The translations under genes were made by a program, and so were the position numbers. The notes under the pieces were generated by a model. It did not search any database and was not told the origin of the DNA. It saw only the letters and a program-made list of their open reading frames with translations. Below, piece by piece: positions 37,242 to 45,966 of a stretch of DNA of 64,000 bases. Positions within the stretch are counted from its first letter, which is position 1, and each line of letters starts with the position of its first letter. This DNA is from Arthrobacter sp. ov407 (lineage in GTDB: Bacteria > Actinomycetota > Actinomycetes > Actinomycetales > Micrococcaceae), in NCBI RefSeq assembly GCF_900102895.1, contig NZ_FNGD01000009.1, positions 62,001 to 126,000 on the forward strand, in the 5' to 3' direction.

Positions 37242-37529
37242 GTGGGTTTACTTGACGATCTAAAGGGCAAGGCTCAGCAAGTGATTGGTGGCAACGAAGA
37301 AGCCATCAAGGACGGCATCGAAAAGGCCGGCGATTTCGTCGACTCTAAGACCGGCGGAAAGCACGCCGACAAGATCGATGCCGTGCAGCGGGGCGCTTCC
37401 GACTTCGTGGACCAGGCGAACGACCGGCCGAACACGGCTCCCGTCGCCGATCAGACTCCCGTAGCCGGCGAGCGACCTGTAGCCGGGGAACCCCCCGTAA
37501 CCGGGGAACCCCGCCAGCCAGGCCTCTGA
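37242..37529 (+). CDS. MT0933-like small helical protein (putative antitoxin family)
   Basis: The 95-residue protein starts at GTG 37242, a few bases after GGGAGGTG. Its helical core (GLLDDLKGKAQQVIGG, AIKDGIEKAGDFVDSKTGGK and DAVQRGASDFVD) matches the MT0933-like family, named as an antitoxin in mycobacteria. The family is widespread in actinobacteria without a toxin next to it, as here: no toxin gene is visible. The last 35 residues are four near-identical six-residue units (PVADQT, PVAGER, PVAGEP, PVTGEP). A stress-related or DNA-associated role is equally possible. Confidence 0.75.
   Translation: MGLLDDLKGKAQQVIGGNEEAIKDGIEKAGDFVDSKTGGKHADKIDAVQRGASDFVDQANDRPNTAPVADQTPVAGERPVAGEPPVTGEPRQPGL
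37436..37512 (+). repeat. 18-bp coding repeats (PVAGEP units)
   Basis: Four imperfect 18-base units encode PVADQT, PVAGER, PVAGEP and PVTGEP in the tail of the MT0933-like protein. Confidence 0.7.
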
Positions 37530-37624
37530 CCCAGATACGTCAGCGAGGTGCCGGTCCCGCCGAGAGGTGGCGCCGGCACCTCCGGCATTTAAGGGCGACT
37601 CCGGGCAGTTGGAGGGGCTGGAGG

Positions 37625-38662
37625 CTAGGACGGCTCGTGGTTTTGGCCCTCGCGGGCCAGCGCGGTGAGCCGGGAGACAGCGCGGAAGTACTTCTTCATG
37701 TACCCGCCAGTCATCATTTCCTCGGTGAAGAGCTGGTCGAACGGCACTCCGCTGGCAAGGATGGGCACATCTTTGTCGTACAGCCGGTCCGCCAGCACCA
37801 CAAAGCGCAGCGCAACGGCCTGCTCGGTAATCGTGTGGACGTTCTTCCACACGACGCCTTCGATCCCGTCCAGCAGCTGGCGGTAGCGGCTCGGGTGCAC
37901 GCCGGCCAGGTGGTTGATCAACGTGCTGAACTCGTCGCGGGCCACGGTCTTGCCGTCGAATTCGGCATGCATGTGGTGGGTCAGGTCATCATTGCGCAGC
38001 GGCGCCGGTGCGGCCGGCAGGCCACGATGGCGGAAGTCCTCGCCGTCGATCCTGACAACATCGAACTGGTCAGCCAGCACCTGGATTTCACGGGCGAAGT
38101 CGACGGCGGCGAAGCGCCCGTCGCCGAGGGAGCCCGGCAGCGTGTTCGATGTTGCGGCAAGTTTCACGCCGGCGTCGGCCAGTTCGCGCATGAGCCGAGA
38201 CATGAGCACGGTGTCGCCCGGGTCGTCGAGCTCAAATTCGTCGATGCATACGAGCCTGTAGTGGCTCAGGGCCTCAACGGTCTTGCGGAAGGACAGCGCC
38301 CCGACGAGGTTGGTGTATTCGACGAACGTGCCGAAGGCCTTGGGACCGGGGGCGGCATGCCACAGCGACGCCAGCAGGTGGGTCTTGCCCACACCGAATC
38401 CGCCGTCGAGGTAGATCCCAGCCCGGGACGTGTCTTTCTTGCCGAAGAGCCGCTTGAACAGGCCGTCGCCGTCGCGCGCACCCACGCCCGCCGCGAAATG
38501 CTCCAGGGCATGGACCGCATGGGCCTGGCTGGGCTGGGAGGGATCGGGCCGGTAGCTCGAAAACGACACCTCACCGAACCGGGGCGACGGATAGAACCCG
38601 TTGAGGAGTTCGTCCACGGAAACTGCCGGCGTACGGGCGGCGAGCTGTTCGATCTGTACCAA
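37625..38662 (-). CDS. zapE: ZapE-like (AFG1 family) cell-division ATPase
   Basis: This 345-residue P-loop ATPase has Walker A GGFGVGKT (about 87-94), Walker B RLVCIDEFELDD, and the sensor region KLAATSNTLPG. In E. coli ZapE works with FtsZ during stress; in mitochondria AFG1 helps membrane-protein quality control. The N-terminal FYPSPRFGEVSFSSYRPDP and the C-terminal DVPILASGVPFDQLFTEEMM are typical. The family start is VQIEQLAAR, so I use the TTG at 38662; the frame is open to 38890 but that part is not protein-like. It is divergent from the rhodanese gene. Confidence 0.88.
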   Translation of the reverse strand: MVQIEQLAARTPAVSVDELLNGFYPSPRFGEVSFSSYRPDPSQPSQAHAVHALEHFAAGVGARDGDGLFKRLFGKKDTSRAGIYLDGGFGVGKTHLLASLWHAAPGPKAFGTFVEYTNLVGALSFRKTVEALSHYRLVCIDEFELDDPGDTVLMSRLMRELADAGVKLAATSNTLPGSLGDGRFAAVDFAREIQVLADQFDVVRIDGEDFRHRGLPAAPAPLRNDDLTHHMHAEFDGKTVARDEFSTLINHLAGVHPSRYRQLLDGIEGVVWKNVHTITEQAVALRFVVLADRLYDKDVPILASGVPFDQLFTEEMMTGGYMKKYFRAVSRLTALAREGQNHEPS

Positions 38663-38889
38663 GGTGGTCCGTTCTGCTGGTCTCTTGTCCCCAGCAAGAA
38701 TACCGGCAAAGCATGCCCGGCCCGCGTGCGCGTGTACGGACCCGCGGCCGGCGTGAGGAAGACCACATTTCCCCGTGTGAACGCGTTGGAGCATTCCCGC
38801 CCGCCCGTGACTAGTGTTGTAAACAGGCCCGGCGCCGCGCATGCTTTCCGCGCCCTGCCTCCTGACCGTTCCAGTGAAAGGCCATCGCA

Positions 38890-39807
38890 ATGTCCTACCC
38901 CGTTGAGCAGAACGAGAAATTCGCCGAGTACGCCCACCCGGACCGCCTGGTGTCCACCGAATGGCTGGCCACGGCGATCGAGGATGGCGCCCTCGACGGC
39001 GGCAACCTCGTGCTGGTGGAATCCGACGAAGACGTCCTGCTGTACGAGACCGGCCACATCCCCGGGGCCGTGAAGATCGACTGGCATACAGACCTCAACG
39101 ACGAAGTGACCCGCGACTACATCTACGGCGAAGCGTTCGCCGCGCTGGCTGCGGCCAAGGGGATTTCCCGGGACAGCACCGTGGTGATTTACGGCGACAA
39201 GTCGAACTGGTGGGCCGCGTACGCCCTGTGGGTCTTCACCCTCTTCGGCCACGAGGACGTCCGGCTCCTGGACGGCGGCCGGGACAAGTGGATCGCGGAG
39301 GGCCGTGCGCTCTCCACCGAAACGACCGTCGCCTCCCCCGCTGACTACCCCGTCGTCGAGCGCAACGACGCCCCGATCCGCGCCTTCAAAGATGATGTCC
39401 TGGCCCACTTCGGCAAGCCGCTGATCGACGTCCGCTCGACCGAGGAATACACGGGCCAGCGGACCCACATGCCCGCCTATCCGGAAGAGGGCGCGCTGCG
39501 CGGCGGCCACATCCCCACCGCGGCCTCCATCCCCTGGGCCCGCGCGGCCGCCGGCGACGGCTGCTACCGGAACCGCGGTGAACTCGAGACCCTGTACCTC
39601 GGCGAGGCCGGCCTGAAGGCGGGCGATGACGTCGTGGCGTACTGCCGGATCGGCGAGCGGTCCAGCCACACCTGGTTTGCGCTGAAGTACCTGCTGGGCT
39701 TCGAGACTGTGCGGAACTACGACGGTTCCTGGACCGAATGGGGCAATGCCGTGCGCGTCCCGATCGTCAAGGGTGCCGAGCGCGGCGCGGTTCCGGCCGG
39801 CCGTTAG
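38890..39807 (+). CDS. sseA: sulfurtransferase with two rhodanese domains
   Basis: Thiosulfate or 3-mercaptopyruvate sulfurtransferases move a sulfane sulfur via a cysteine persulfide. The 305 residues have an inactive N-terminal rhodanese domain ([19 protein letters not shown]) and an active C-terminal one with Cys252 in [15 protein letters not shown]. The CRIGER loop resembles thiosulfate-specific enzymes more than the CGSGVT-type mercaptopyruvate enzymes. sufE follows at a distance of 100 bases, so it may supply or share sulfur. Confidence 0.88.
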   Translation: MSYPVEQNEKFAEYAHPDRLVSTEWLATAIEDGALDGGNLVLVESDEDVLLYETGHIPGAVKIDWHTDLNDEVTRDYIYGEAFAALAAAKGISRDSTVVIYGDKSNWWAAYALWVFTLFGHEDVRLLDGGRDKWIAEGRALSTETTVASPADYPVVERNDAPIRAFKDDVLAHFGKPLIDVRSTEEYTGQRTHMPAYPEEGALRGGHIPTAASIPWARAAAGDGCYRNRGELETLYLGEAGLKAGDDVVAYCRIGERSSHTWFALKYLLGFETVRNYDGSWTEWGNAVRVPIVKGAERGAVPAGR

Positions 39808-39837
39808 TTACGGTCAGCATCGCCCGGAACTGTCAGC

Positions 39838-39876
39838 GACAGGGACAGGGACAAGGACAAGGACAGGAACAGGGAC
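39838..39876. repeat. hexanucleotide repeat (GACAGG-type) before sufE
   Basis: About six and a half units of GACAGG, GACAAG or AACAGG lie in the gap between the rhodanese gene and sufE. Some units differ by one base. Confidence 0.85.
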
Positions 39877-39907
39877 ACAATCGGCGCGAATGCGTAAGCT
39901 GGGAATG

Positions 39908-40381
39908 ATGAATACTTCAACCCTCCCCGCTGCGCTGGCGGACATTGTCGACGATTTCCAGGCCCTGACCGAAGCCGAGCGGCTGCAGTTGCTCCTCGAG
40001 TTCTCGCAAGGACTTCCGGAACTTCCGGAGCGGCTCCGGGACCACCCGGAGCTGCTGGAGCAGGTCGTGGAGTGCCAAACGCCGCTCTTCCTGACCGTCG
40101 AGACGGAACCGGCCGACGGCGTCGGGCCGGAACGCGTCCGGCTCTACTTCAAGGCCCCCAGGGAGGCCCCGACCACCCGCGGCTTCGCCGGAGTTCTCCA
40201 TGAAGGACTCGACGGGCTCAGCGCCGCGGAAATCCTGGCCGTTCCGGACGACATGCCCGAGCTGCTGGGCCTCACCCGGGCCATCACTCCCCTGCGCATG
40301 CGCGGAATGACCGCCATGCTGGGCCGGATCAAGCGCAAAGTCGTCGCGTCCGGAACCCGGCAGTCGCCGGCGCAGTCCTGA
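39908..40381 (+). CDS. sufE: SufE-like sulfur acceptor protein
   Basis: SufE takes persulfide sulfur from cysteine desulfurase SufS for iron-sulfur cluster building. The 157 residues show the active-site Cys in VVECQTPLFL and the helix LLLEFSQGLPELPERL. The end has MRGMTAMLGRIKRKV. Two ATG codons (39905, 39908) are adjacent. TAAGCT at 39895-39900 lies seven bases before 39908, suggesting a leaderless start there. It is followed by the YbaK-like gene after 27 bases. Confidence 0.85.
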   Translation: MNTSTLPAALADIVDDFQALTEAERLQLLLEFSQGLPELPERLRDHPELLEQVVECQTPLFLTVETEPADGVGPERVRLYFKAPREAPTTRGFAGVLHEGLDGLSAAEILAVPDDMPELLGLTRAITPLRMRGMTAMLGRIKRKVVASGTRQSPAQS

Positions 40382-40408
40382 CCTCCAGCGCCCGGACAGC
40401 CAGAGGAC

Positions 40409-40906
40409 ATGGCCCGTAAACACGCGTCGCAGGGAACTCCGGCCACCGCAGCACTCGCGGCCGCCGGGGTTCCCTTTGTCGCCCACCCCTACGCACATGA
40501 CCCCGCAATGGCCAGCTATGGCCTCGAAGCAGCGGAAGTGCTCGGCGTCGACCCTGCCCGGGTCTTCAAGACCCTGATGGTCGACGTCGACGGCCGGCTC
40601 GCCGTCGGCGTCGTGCCCGTGAGCGGAAGCCTGGACCTCAAGGCGATGGCCGCAGCCTTGGGCGGCAAGAAGGCAGAGATGGCCGACCCGGCCGTGGCGC
40701 AGCGACGGACCGGTTACGTGCTCGGGGGCATCTCACCGCTCGGTCAACGCCAGTCCTCCCCCACGGTGGTGGACGACAGCGCCCTGGAGCTGGAGACCAT
40801 CCTCGTTTCAGGCGGACGGCGTGGCCTGGACATCGAGCTGGATCCGGCCGAGCTCATTCGGCTCACGGCTGCCCGCACCGCCAGGATCGGAACCCGGCGC
40901 GACTGA
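40409..40906 (+). CDS. ybaK: YbaK/EbsC-type Cys-tRNA(Pro) deacylase
   Basis: This trans-editing enzyme of 165 residues removes cysteine mischarged onto tRNA-Pro. The family landmarks are HPYAHDP, ARVFKTLMVD (conserved Lys), VVPVSGSLDLKAMAAALGGK, and TGYVLGGISPLGQ. It follows sufE closely. Confidence 0.9.
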   Translation: MARKHASQGTPATAALAAAGVPFVAHPYAHDPAMASYGLEAAEVLGVDPARVFKTLMVDVDGRLAVGVVPVSGSLDLKAMAAALGGKKAEMADPAVAQRRTGYVLGGISPLGQRQSSPTVVDDSALELETILVSGGRRGLDIELDPAELIRLTAARTARIGTRRD

Positions 40907-40935
40907 CCTGGTCTCAGTTCGTGCCTCAGTTCGTG

Positions 40936-42309
40936 TCAGTTCGTGTCTGAGTCCTGCGTGGCGTACCCGGCCGCCGGCTCCTGGTCGCCGGGGTTGGCGC
41001 GAGGCGCAAGCTGCTGCCGGAGCCAGGCCGCTACCTGCCGCTCCCAGCGCTCCGGATCCACGTTCCATTCCTTGGTGTGCAGGGCCCTGTCGAAGGGCTC
41101 GAACGTGACCATCTCCGGATTCTTCTCGGCCAGCGCGGCGGACGGCCCAAAAGGCACGTATTCGTCGTCCACGCTGTGCACAATGAGGGTGGGCGTCCGC
41201 AGCTCCACGGCCCGCGAAACCCAGTCCATCGCCTTGAGGTCAACGGGGGCGGCGAGCCCGGTCAGCCGCCGGCCCAGGCGGTGGCTGAGCATCAGCTGTC
41301 CGTAGCGGCCCACGGACGACGGGATCCGGTTCAGCTCGGCGTGGTGGGCCAGCACGTTGACCCAGTTGATCACCGGCGCGTCCAGGACCATTGCCCGGAT
41401 CAGGTGGCGATGCCGGGAGAGGTCAGCGGTCTGGAGGCAAATCGCGCCGCCCATCGACCAGCCGAACAGGACTACCTCGCGGGCGCCCTGTTCCAGGGCG
41501 TAGCCGATAGCGGCCTCGACGTCGCGCCATTCGGTGGAGCCCAGGCCGTAGCGCCCGTCGCTGGCCGACGGGGCCAGGCCGTCGTTTCGGTAGGAGATCA
41601 ACAGGCTGGACATGCCCAGTTCCCGGGCGGTCCGGACGGCCCGCAGGCCTTCCTGCCGGGTGGCGCCGCGCCCGTGAACCATGATTGCCCAGACGTCCGG
41701 GGCCAGATCCTCCACCGCCGGCGTGGCGCGGATCAGCCAGGCCGGCGCGGTCCCGGAATCGACGTCGATCAGCACGTCCTCCACTGGAAGCCCCAGCGCG
41801 GCCGGATCCGGATAGGCCGCCCCGCTCCACCAGCCACGCCGGGCGGTGGCCAGGTCCCCGCTGTAGACGTGGTCGACCTCGCGCAGCACGGTGCGTTCGG
41901 CCGGCGAGTAGGACAGGATCCGGCCGATCCGCGCATGGCCGCGGCCGCCGTCGAAGAAGAAACCGTAGACTCCGTCCACGGTCGAATCCGGGGTGGCGGC
42001 AAGAATGACCTGCAGCGCCCGCCCCTCGCGGATGACGGCCAGCACTTCCTGGTCCTCCGCCCGGATCCGGGCCGGAGTGATGACGCGGCGGGCGAAATAA
42101 AGCGCGAGGGCCGAGGATCCGGCGGCGAGCACGCCCGCAGCGGCGCTGCCGCCGATGATGCCCCCCAGCGCCCACTTGGCGCTTCCGGACCGGGCGGCGC
42201 CAGGGGCTGCCCCAACGGGGAGTGCTGTTCCGCGGGCAGCGTTTCGGCGGACCGCAGTCCGGCGAAGGTCCGGGCGGAGGTCCGGGCGGAGGCGCAAAGA
42301 GGATGCCAT
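40936..42309 (-). CDS. alpha/beta hydrolase, membrane-anchored
   Basis: The 457-residue protein has a basic start, one predicted membrane segment (GIIGGSAAAGVLAAGSSALA) and a C-terminal alpha/beta hydrolase domain. The nucleophile elbow is GWSMGG, the acid is Asp in VHSVDDEYVPFG, and the base is His in RALHTKEWN. It resembles BAAT/peptidase S9-like hydrolases of actinobacteria with no assigned substrate. The ATG at 42309 (MASSLRLRP) fits better than 42342. Confidence 0.8.
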   Translation of the reverse strand: MASSLRLRPDLRPDLRRTAVRRNAARGTALPVGAAPGAARSGSAKWALGGIIGGSAAAGVLAAGSSALALYFARRVITPARIRAEDQEVLAVIREGRALQVILAATPDSTVDGVYGFFFDGGRGHARIGRILSYSPAERTVLREVDHVYSGDLATARRGWWSGAAYPDPAALGLPVEDVLIDVDSGTAPAWLIRATPAVEDLAPDVWAIMVHGRGATRQEGLRAVRTARELGMSSLLISYRNDGLAPSASDGRYGLGSTEWRDVEAAIGYALEQGAREVVLFGWSMGGAICLQTADLSRHRHLIRAMVLDAPVINWVNVLAHHAELNRIPSSVGRYGQLMLSHRLGRRLTGLAAPVDLKAMDWVSRAVELRTPTLIVHSVDDEYVPFGPSAALAEKNPEMVTFEPFDRALHTKEWNVDPERWERQVAAWLRQQLAPRANPGDQEPAAGYATQDSDTN

Positions 42310-42353
42310 GGCACCATTCTTACTGAACCGCAGCCCAACCATGGCATTGGCAC

Positions 42354-42424
42354 GTTTCAGGCAACACGGTTCAGCAGGACGGGTTCAGGCAGCCCGGTTC
42401 AGGCAGCACAGTTCAGGCAGCAGG
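42354..42424. repeat. 14-bp tandem repeat (GTTCAGGCAGCACG)
   Basis: Five imperfect units of GTTCAGGCAGCACG lie in the divergent gap between the hydrolase and the next gene. Two units are nearly identical. Confidence 0.85.
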
Positions 42425-42500
42425 GCCGCCGGCATGGACACGCCAGGCTCCGGCAGGACACAACCATGCAGGGCAACACCAGCGCGACTAGGCTGGGGTC

Positions 42501-42989
42501 ATGAGTGATCCAATCGTCATTTTGACAGAAGAGCCCCTCGGTGCGGATGACCGCGTCAACATTGAAACCCTGGTTGCCGGCGGTGATGCGCCCCTGCTGA
42601 TTCTGGTGCCGGCCAACACCGAGCGACACCTGGTGGTGGATTTCCTGGAGAACCTTTCCTTGCTGGAAATTGCCAAAGCCTTCCGTGAACTGACGGCACA
42701 CTCCGATCCCACCGTGGAGCGGGCAGAAGCCGCCGACACCCTGGCCGCTTCGCTGGCCGCACTGGCCGGCCTGGGCGGCGGCGTCTCGGGCGAAGTCGTC
42801 GAGGGCAAGGCCGTCGACGGCCTGGTTGCCAAGGTCAAGGAACTCAGTGCCGGACAGGCTGTGGTCATCACCCGCCCGCACGCTGTCGCCGACACCTTCC
42901 ACACCGACTGGGCCACCAAGGCGCAGGACAAGCTGGGCCTGCCCGTCCTGCATCTGTATGCCGGGTCGGGATTTATCGGGGACTCCTGA
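42501..42989 (+). CDS. conserved hypothetical protein, possible Rossmann-like fold
   Basis: The 162-residue product begins MSDPIVILTEEPLGADDRVN and alternates hydrophobic strands (LLILVPAN, AVVITRPHAV, LPVLHLYAGS) with amphipathic helices, as in universal-stress or nucleotide-binding folds. I do not recognise the family. TAGGCT ends six bases before the ATG, so it may be leaderless. msrB starts 14 bases after its stop, so both probably share one transcript. Confidence 0.7.
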   Translation: MSDPIVILTEEPLGADDRVNIETLVAGGDAPLLILVPANTERHLVVDFLENLSLLEIAKAFRELTAHSDPTVERAEAADTLAASLAALAGLGGGVSGEVVEGKAVDGLVAKVKELSAGQAVVITRPHAVADTFHTDWATKAQDKLGLPVLHLYAGSGFIGDS

Positions 42990-43003
42990 GCGTTATTGAG
43001 GCT

Positions 43004-43531
43004 ATGAGCATCTTTAACAGGTCCAAATCCATGCCCTCGGCAGTGCCCGCCCCTGAGCCCGCCGCCGAGTCCGCCGCTACGCCGCTTGAACAGCCGGCGG
43101 GCGAACAGACGGCAGCCGAAAAGCCGGTCGAAAAGACCGATGCCCAGTGGCGCGAGGAACTGACGCCCGAAGAGTACCGCGTGCTCCGCCAGGCCGGCAC
43201 CGAGCGGCCGTACACCGGTGAATACTGGGACACCCACACCCGGGGCGTCTACCAGTGCCGGGCCTGCGGCACCGAACTCTTCACCAGCAACGAAAAGTTC
43301 GACTCGCACTGCGGCTGGCCGTCCTTCTGGGCGCCGCTCGCCGAGGGCACCGTGCGCTACATCCATGACCGCACGATGGGCATGGAACGGGTGGAGGTCC
43401 GCTGCGGCACGTGCGATTCGCACCTGGGCCACGTGTTCGACGGCGAGGGCTACGGCACCCCCACGGACCAGCGGTACTGCATCAACTCGGTCTCCCTGAA
43501 GCTCGCTCCCGCGGACGACGCCGGGCAGTAA
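43004..43531 (+). CDS. msrB: peptide methionine (R)-S-oxide reductase
   Basis: MsrB repairs R-methionine sulfoxide in proteins. The enzyme core has zinc ligands Cys85/88 (CRACG) and Cys134/137 (CGTCD) and the catalytic Cys159 in QRYCINSVS. Of 175 residues, the first about 45 are an Ala/Pro/Glu-rich extension not found in most homologues. It follows the uncharacterised 162-residue gene with 14 bases between them. Confidence 0.95.
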   Translation: MSIFNRSKSMPSAVPAPEPAAESAATPLEQPAGEQTAAEKPVEKTDAQWREELTPEEYRVLRQAGTERPYTGEYWDTHTRGVYQCRACGTELFTSNEKFDSHCGWPSFWAPLAEGTVRYIHDRTMGMERVEVRCGTCDSHLGHVFDGEGYGTPTDQRYCINSVSLKLAPADDAGQ

Positions 43532-43695
43532 CCCGCAGCCCTTCCTCTCCTTCCGCTGGAACGGCTTTTCAGAATCACTTGCCCCAGACTTTCTTATGCT
43601 CGAAGCAATTTTGCATTAGAGCCTCTGTTTGCTTGCTACGCTCGATTTAGATCCAGCGACACGCTCCACAGCAACCAGAAAGGCGACCGTCGACG

Positions 43696-45117
43696 ATGAC
43701 CACGACCGCTCTCACCGCCCCCGCCCCGATCACTGCCGGCAACCAGGAATGGCTGCGGCTCAAGGCTGCCGCCACGGCACTGCAGGCCCTCCAGGTCAAG
43801 GACGGATCCGTGCCGGATGCCGAAGCCCACGAAGCCGCGGCCGGGCACGTTGAAGCCATCACCGCGGCGGTCACGGCCCTGGCCCCGTCCTTCCCGCACG
43901 ATGCGAAATACCTTGAACTGCTCGTCACCGACTTCGGCCGCTGGGCCGAGGGGGGCTTTGGCGTCCCGGACTTCCTGGATTCCCTTCAGGCCTTCCAGCC
44001 GCAGCAGCACCGGGTCAACGGACTCCAGCACCTCGTCGTGTTCCCGATGTACACCCAGAACGGCAGCAGCAGCCGCCTCGTCGAGGCCGTGCTGATCGAG
44101 GTCATCTGGCCCGAGTTCATCGACGGCTTGGAGACGGGCGAATACTCCAACAAGCTCTTCGTCCCGATCCGCTTCCTGGACTTCACCCCGGGCTACAACA
44201 CCAACTCCGCTGTCCTCTTCCCCGAGACCGTCGCTGTCCGAGAGACCCCGACGTTCACGTGGGGCGCGATCTTTGCCGATCGCGAGGCCGCCCGCTTCCG
44301 CCGCGTCCTGCGCGCCGCCGCCGAGATCACTTCCCTGCAGCTGCCCGAGGACGCCGCAGGGCTGCTGGAGGACCAGGAGCTGACGCAAGAAACCTTTGTC
44401 ATGTGGGACCTCATCCACGACCGCACCCACATGCGCGGGGACCTGCCCTTCGACCCGTTCATGATCAAGCAGCGCATGCCGTTCTTCCTCTACTCGCTCG
44501 AGGAACTGCGCTGCGACCTGACCGCTTTCCGCGAATCGGTGAAGATCGAGAAGGATGAGGACGCCGACCCGGAGGCACGCCGGCACGCCAAGCTTGTCCA
44601 GTACGCCGTGATCTTCGACCGCATCTTCCGCTTCGCCATCACCGGCACCCGCGTCCGCAACTACGACGGCCTCGGCGGTCAGCTGCTCTTCGCCTGGATG
44701 CACCAGCACCGCGTCCTGCACTGGACCGACAGCAAACTAAGCATCGACTGGGACGAGGCCGCCGGCGTCGTGGTTGAACTCGGCGCGAAGATCGAGGAAC
44801 TGTACTGGCGCTCGATCGACCGTCCCAAGATGGCCCACTGGCTCGCCGCCTACGAGCTCATCTCCGGAACGGTCACGCCCAACCCGGCCTCGGTCTGGGC
44901 CAAGGGTCCGGACGCCCTCCCCCTGGACGGCCCGCCCCGCGGCCTCACGGACCAGGTCCTTGACGACGAGTTCCCGCTCTCCATGTTCTACGAGGCGCTG
45001 GAGAAGAAGATGCGGCCCGTCATCGAATCCACTGCCGGCATCACCGGGTCTTCAGACACCGGCACAGCCACTGGCGCAGACACCGCCAGCGGCGCCCCGG
45101 CCCTGAACGCCGGATGA
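43696..45117 (+). CDS. DUF6421-family protein
   Basis: This 473-residue protein matches the DUF6421 family by its overall layout, with strings such as LQHLVVFPMYTQNGSSSRL, FVPIRFLDFTPGYNTNSAVLF and MWDLIHDRTHMRGDLPFDPF. The His and Asp pattern in DLIHDRTHMRGD suggests metal or phosphate binding, but no function is known to me. The gene ends ATGA with the SDR start, so both proteins are made together. The last 25 residues are a Thr/Gly/Ala tail. Confidence 0.8.
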   Translation: MTTTALTAPAPITAGNQEWLRLKAAATALQALQVKDGSVPDAEAHEAAAGHVEAITAAVTALAPSFPHDAKYLELLVTDFGRWAEGGFGVPDFLDSLQAFQPQQHRVNGLQHLVVFPMYTQNGSSSRLVEAVLIEVIWPEFIDGLETGEYSNKLFVPIRFLDFTPGYNTNSAVLFPETVAVRETPTFTWGAIFADREAARFRRVLRAAAEITSLQLPEDAAGLLEDQELTQETFVMWDLIHDRTHMRGDLPFDPFMIKQRMPFFLYSLEELRCDLTAFRESVKIEKDEDADPEARRHAKLVQYAVIFDRIFRFAITGTRVRNYDGLGGQLLFAWMHQHRVLHWTDSKLSIDWDEAAGVVVELGAKIEELYWRSIDRPKMAHWLAAYELISGTVTPNPASVWAKGPDALPLDGPPRGLTDQVLDDEFPLSMFYEALEKKMRPVIESTAGITGSSDTGTATGADTASGAPALNAG

Positions 45118-45848
45118 GCGCCGGACGCACCTTGAACGTGCTGGTCACGGGCGGCAGCGGGCCGTCCGGGATCGCCACGGCCCGCGCCCTCCGCGACGCC
45201 TGCCACAGGGTCTTCACCGTCGGTTCGAATGCCGCACGCATCGAGGCCGCCGCCGCCGAAGCCGGCGTCGGCGTCACCCCGCTTGTGAGCGACCTCGCCA
45301 GCCTGGCGGACGTACGGGCCTTGCGGGCTAGCGTGGCCGGCATGGCCGGAAACGTCGACGGCGTCATCCACCTGGTGGGCGGCTGGCGCGGCGCGAAAGG
45401 CATCACGGACCAGAGCGACGACGACTGGGACTTCCTGGAACGCAATGCCGTCACGACGCTGCGGAACGTCACGCGCGTCTTCTTCGACGACCTTGCCGCG
45501 TCGGACACCGGACGGTTCGCCATGGTGTCCTCCACGGCCGTGAGCGCCCCGACGGCGGGCGGGGCCAGCTATGCCGCGGCGAAGGCCGCCGCGGAAGCCT
45601 GGACACTTGCGGTCGCGGACGGCCTCCGGCGAGCCCAGTCGGGGCGAAAGGAAGACCCCGTGGAGCAGCACAGCGCCGCCGCGATCTTCGTGGTGAAGGC
45701 CCTCGTTGACGCGGGAATGCGGGCGAAGGCCCCGGAACGGTCCTTCCCGGGCTTCACGGACGTGGCAGACCTGGCGGCTGCCGCAGCCGGGCTCTTCAGC
45801 ACTCCTGCCGGCGAGCTGAATGGCCAGCGGCTGCTGCTCAGCCGCTGA
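45114..45848 (+). CDS. SDR-family oxidoreductase
   Basis: This 244-residue short-chain dehydrogenase/reductase has the NAD(P) loop VTGGSGPSGIATARAL and the Ser-Tyr-Lys catalytic set in MVSSTAV, Tyr153 and Lys157 of SYAAAKAAAEAW. The glycine motif (TGGSGPSG) is close to the TGxxxGxG of classical SDRs. The catalysed reaction cannot be inferred. It is translationally coupled to the DUF6421 protein, so a joint role is likely. Confidence 0.85.
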   Translation: MSAGRTLNVLVTGGSGPSGIATARALRDACHRVFTVGSNAARIEAAAAEAGVGVTPLVSDLASLADVRALRASVAGMAGNVDGVIHLVGGWRGAKGITDQSDDDWDFLERNAVTTLRNVTRVFFDDLAASDTGRFAMVSSTAVSAPTAGGASYAAAKAAAEAWTLAVADGLRRAQSGRKEDPVEQHSAAAIFVVKALVDAGMRAKAPERSFPGFTDVADLAAAAAGLFSTPAGELNGQRLLLSR

Positions 45849-45966
45849 ACAAATCCAGATTCAATGCCCCCTGCCGCAGTGGCCCGGGCCCACTCCCGCC
45901 GGACTCGGTGCCCCGGACTTGGCCGCCGGACTTAGCCCCTGCGGCCCGACCTCTTAGACTGAAAGC

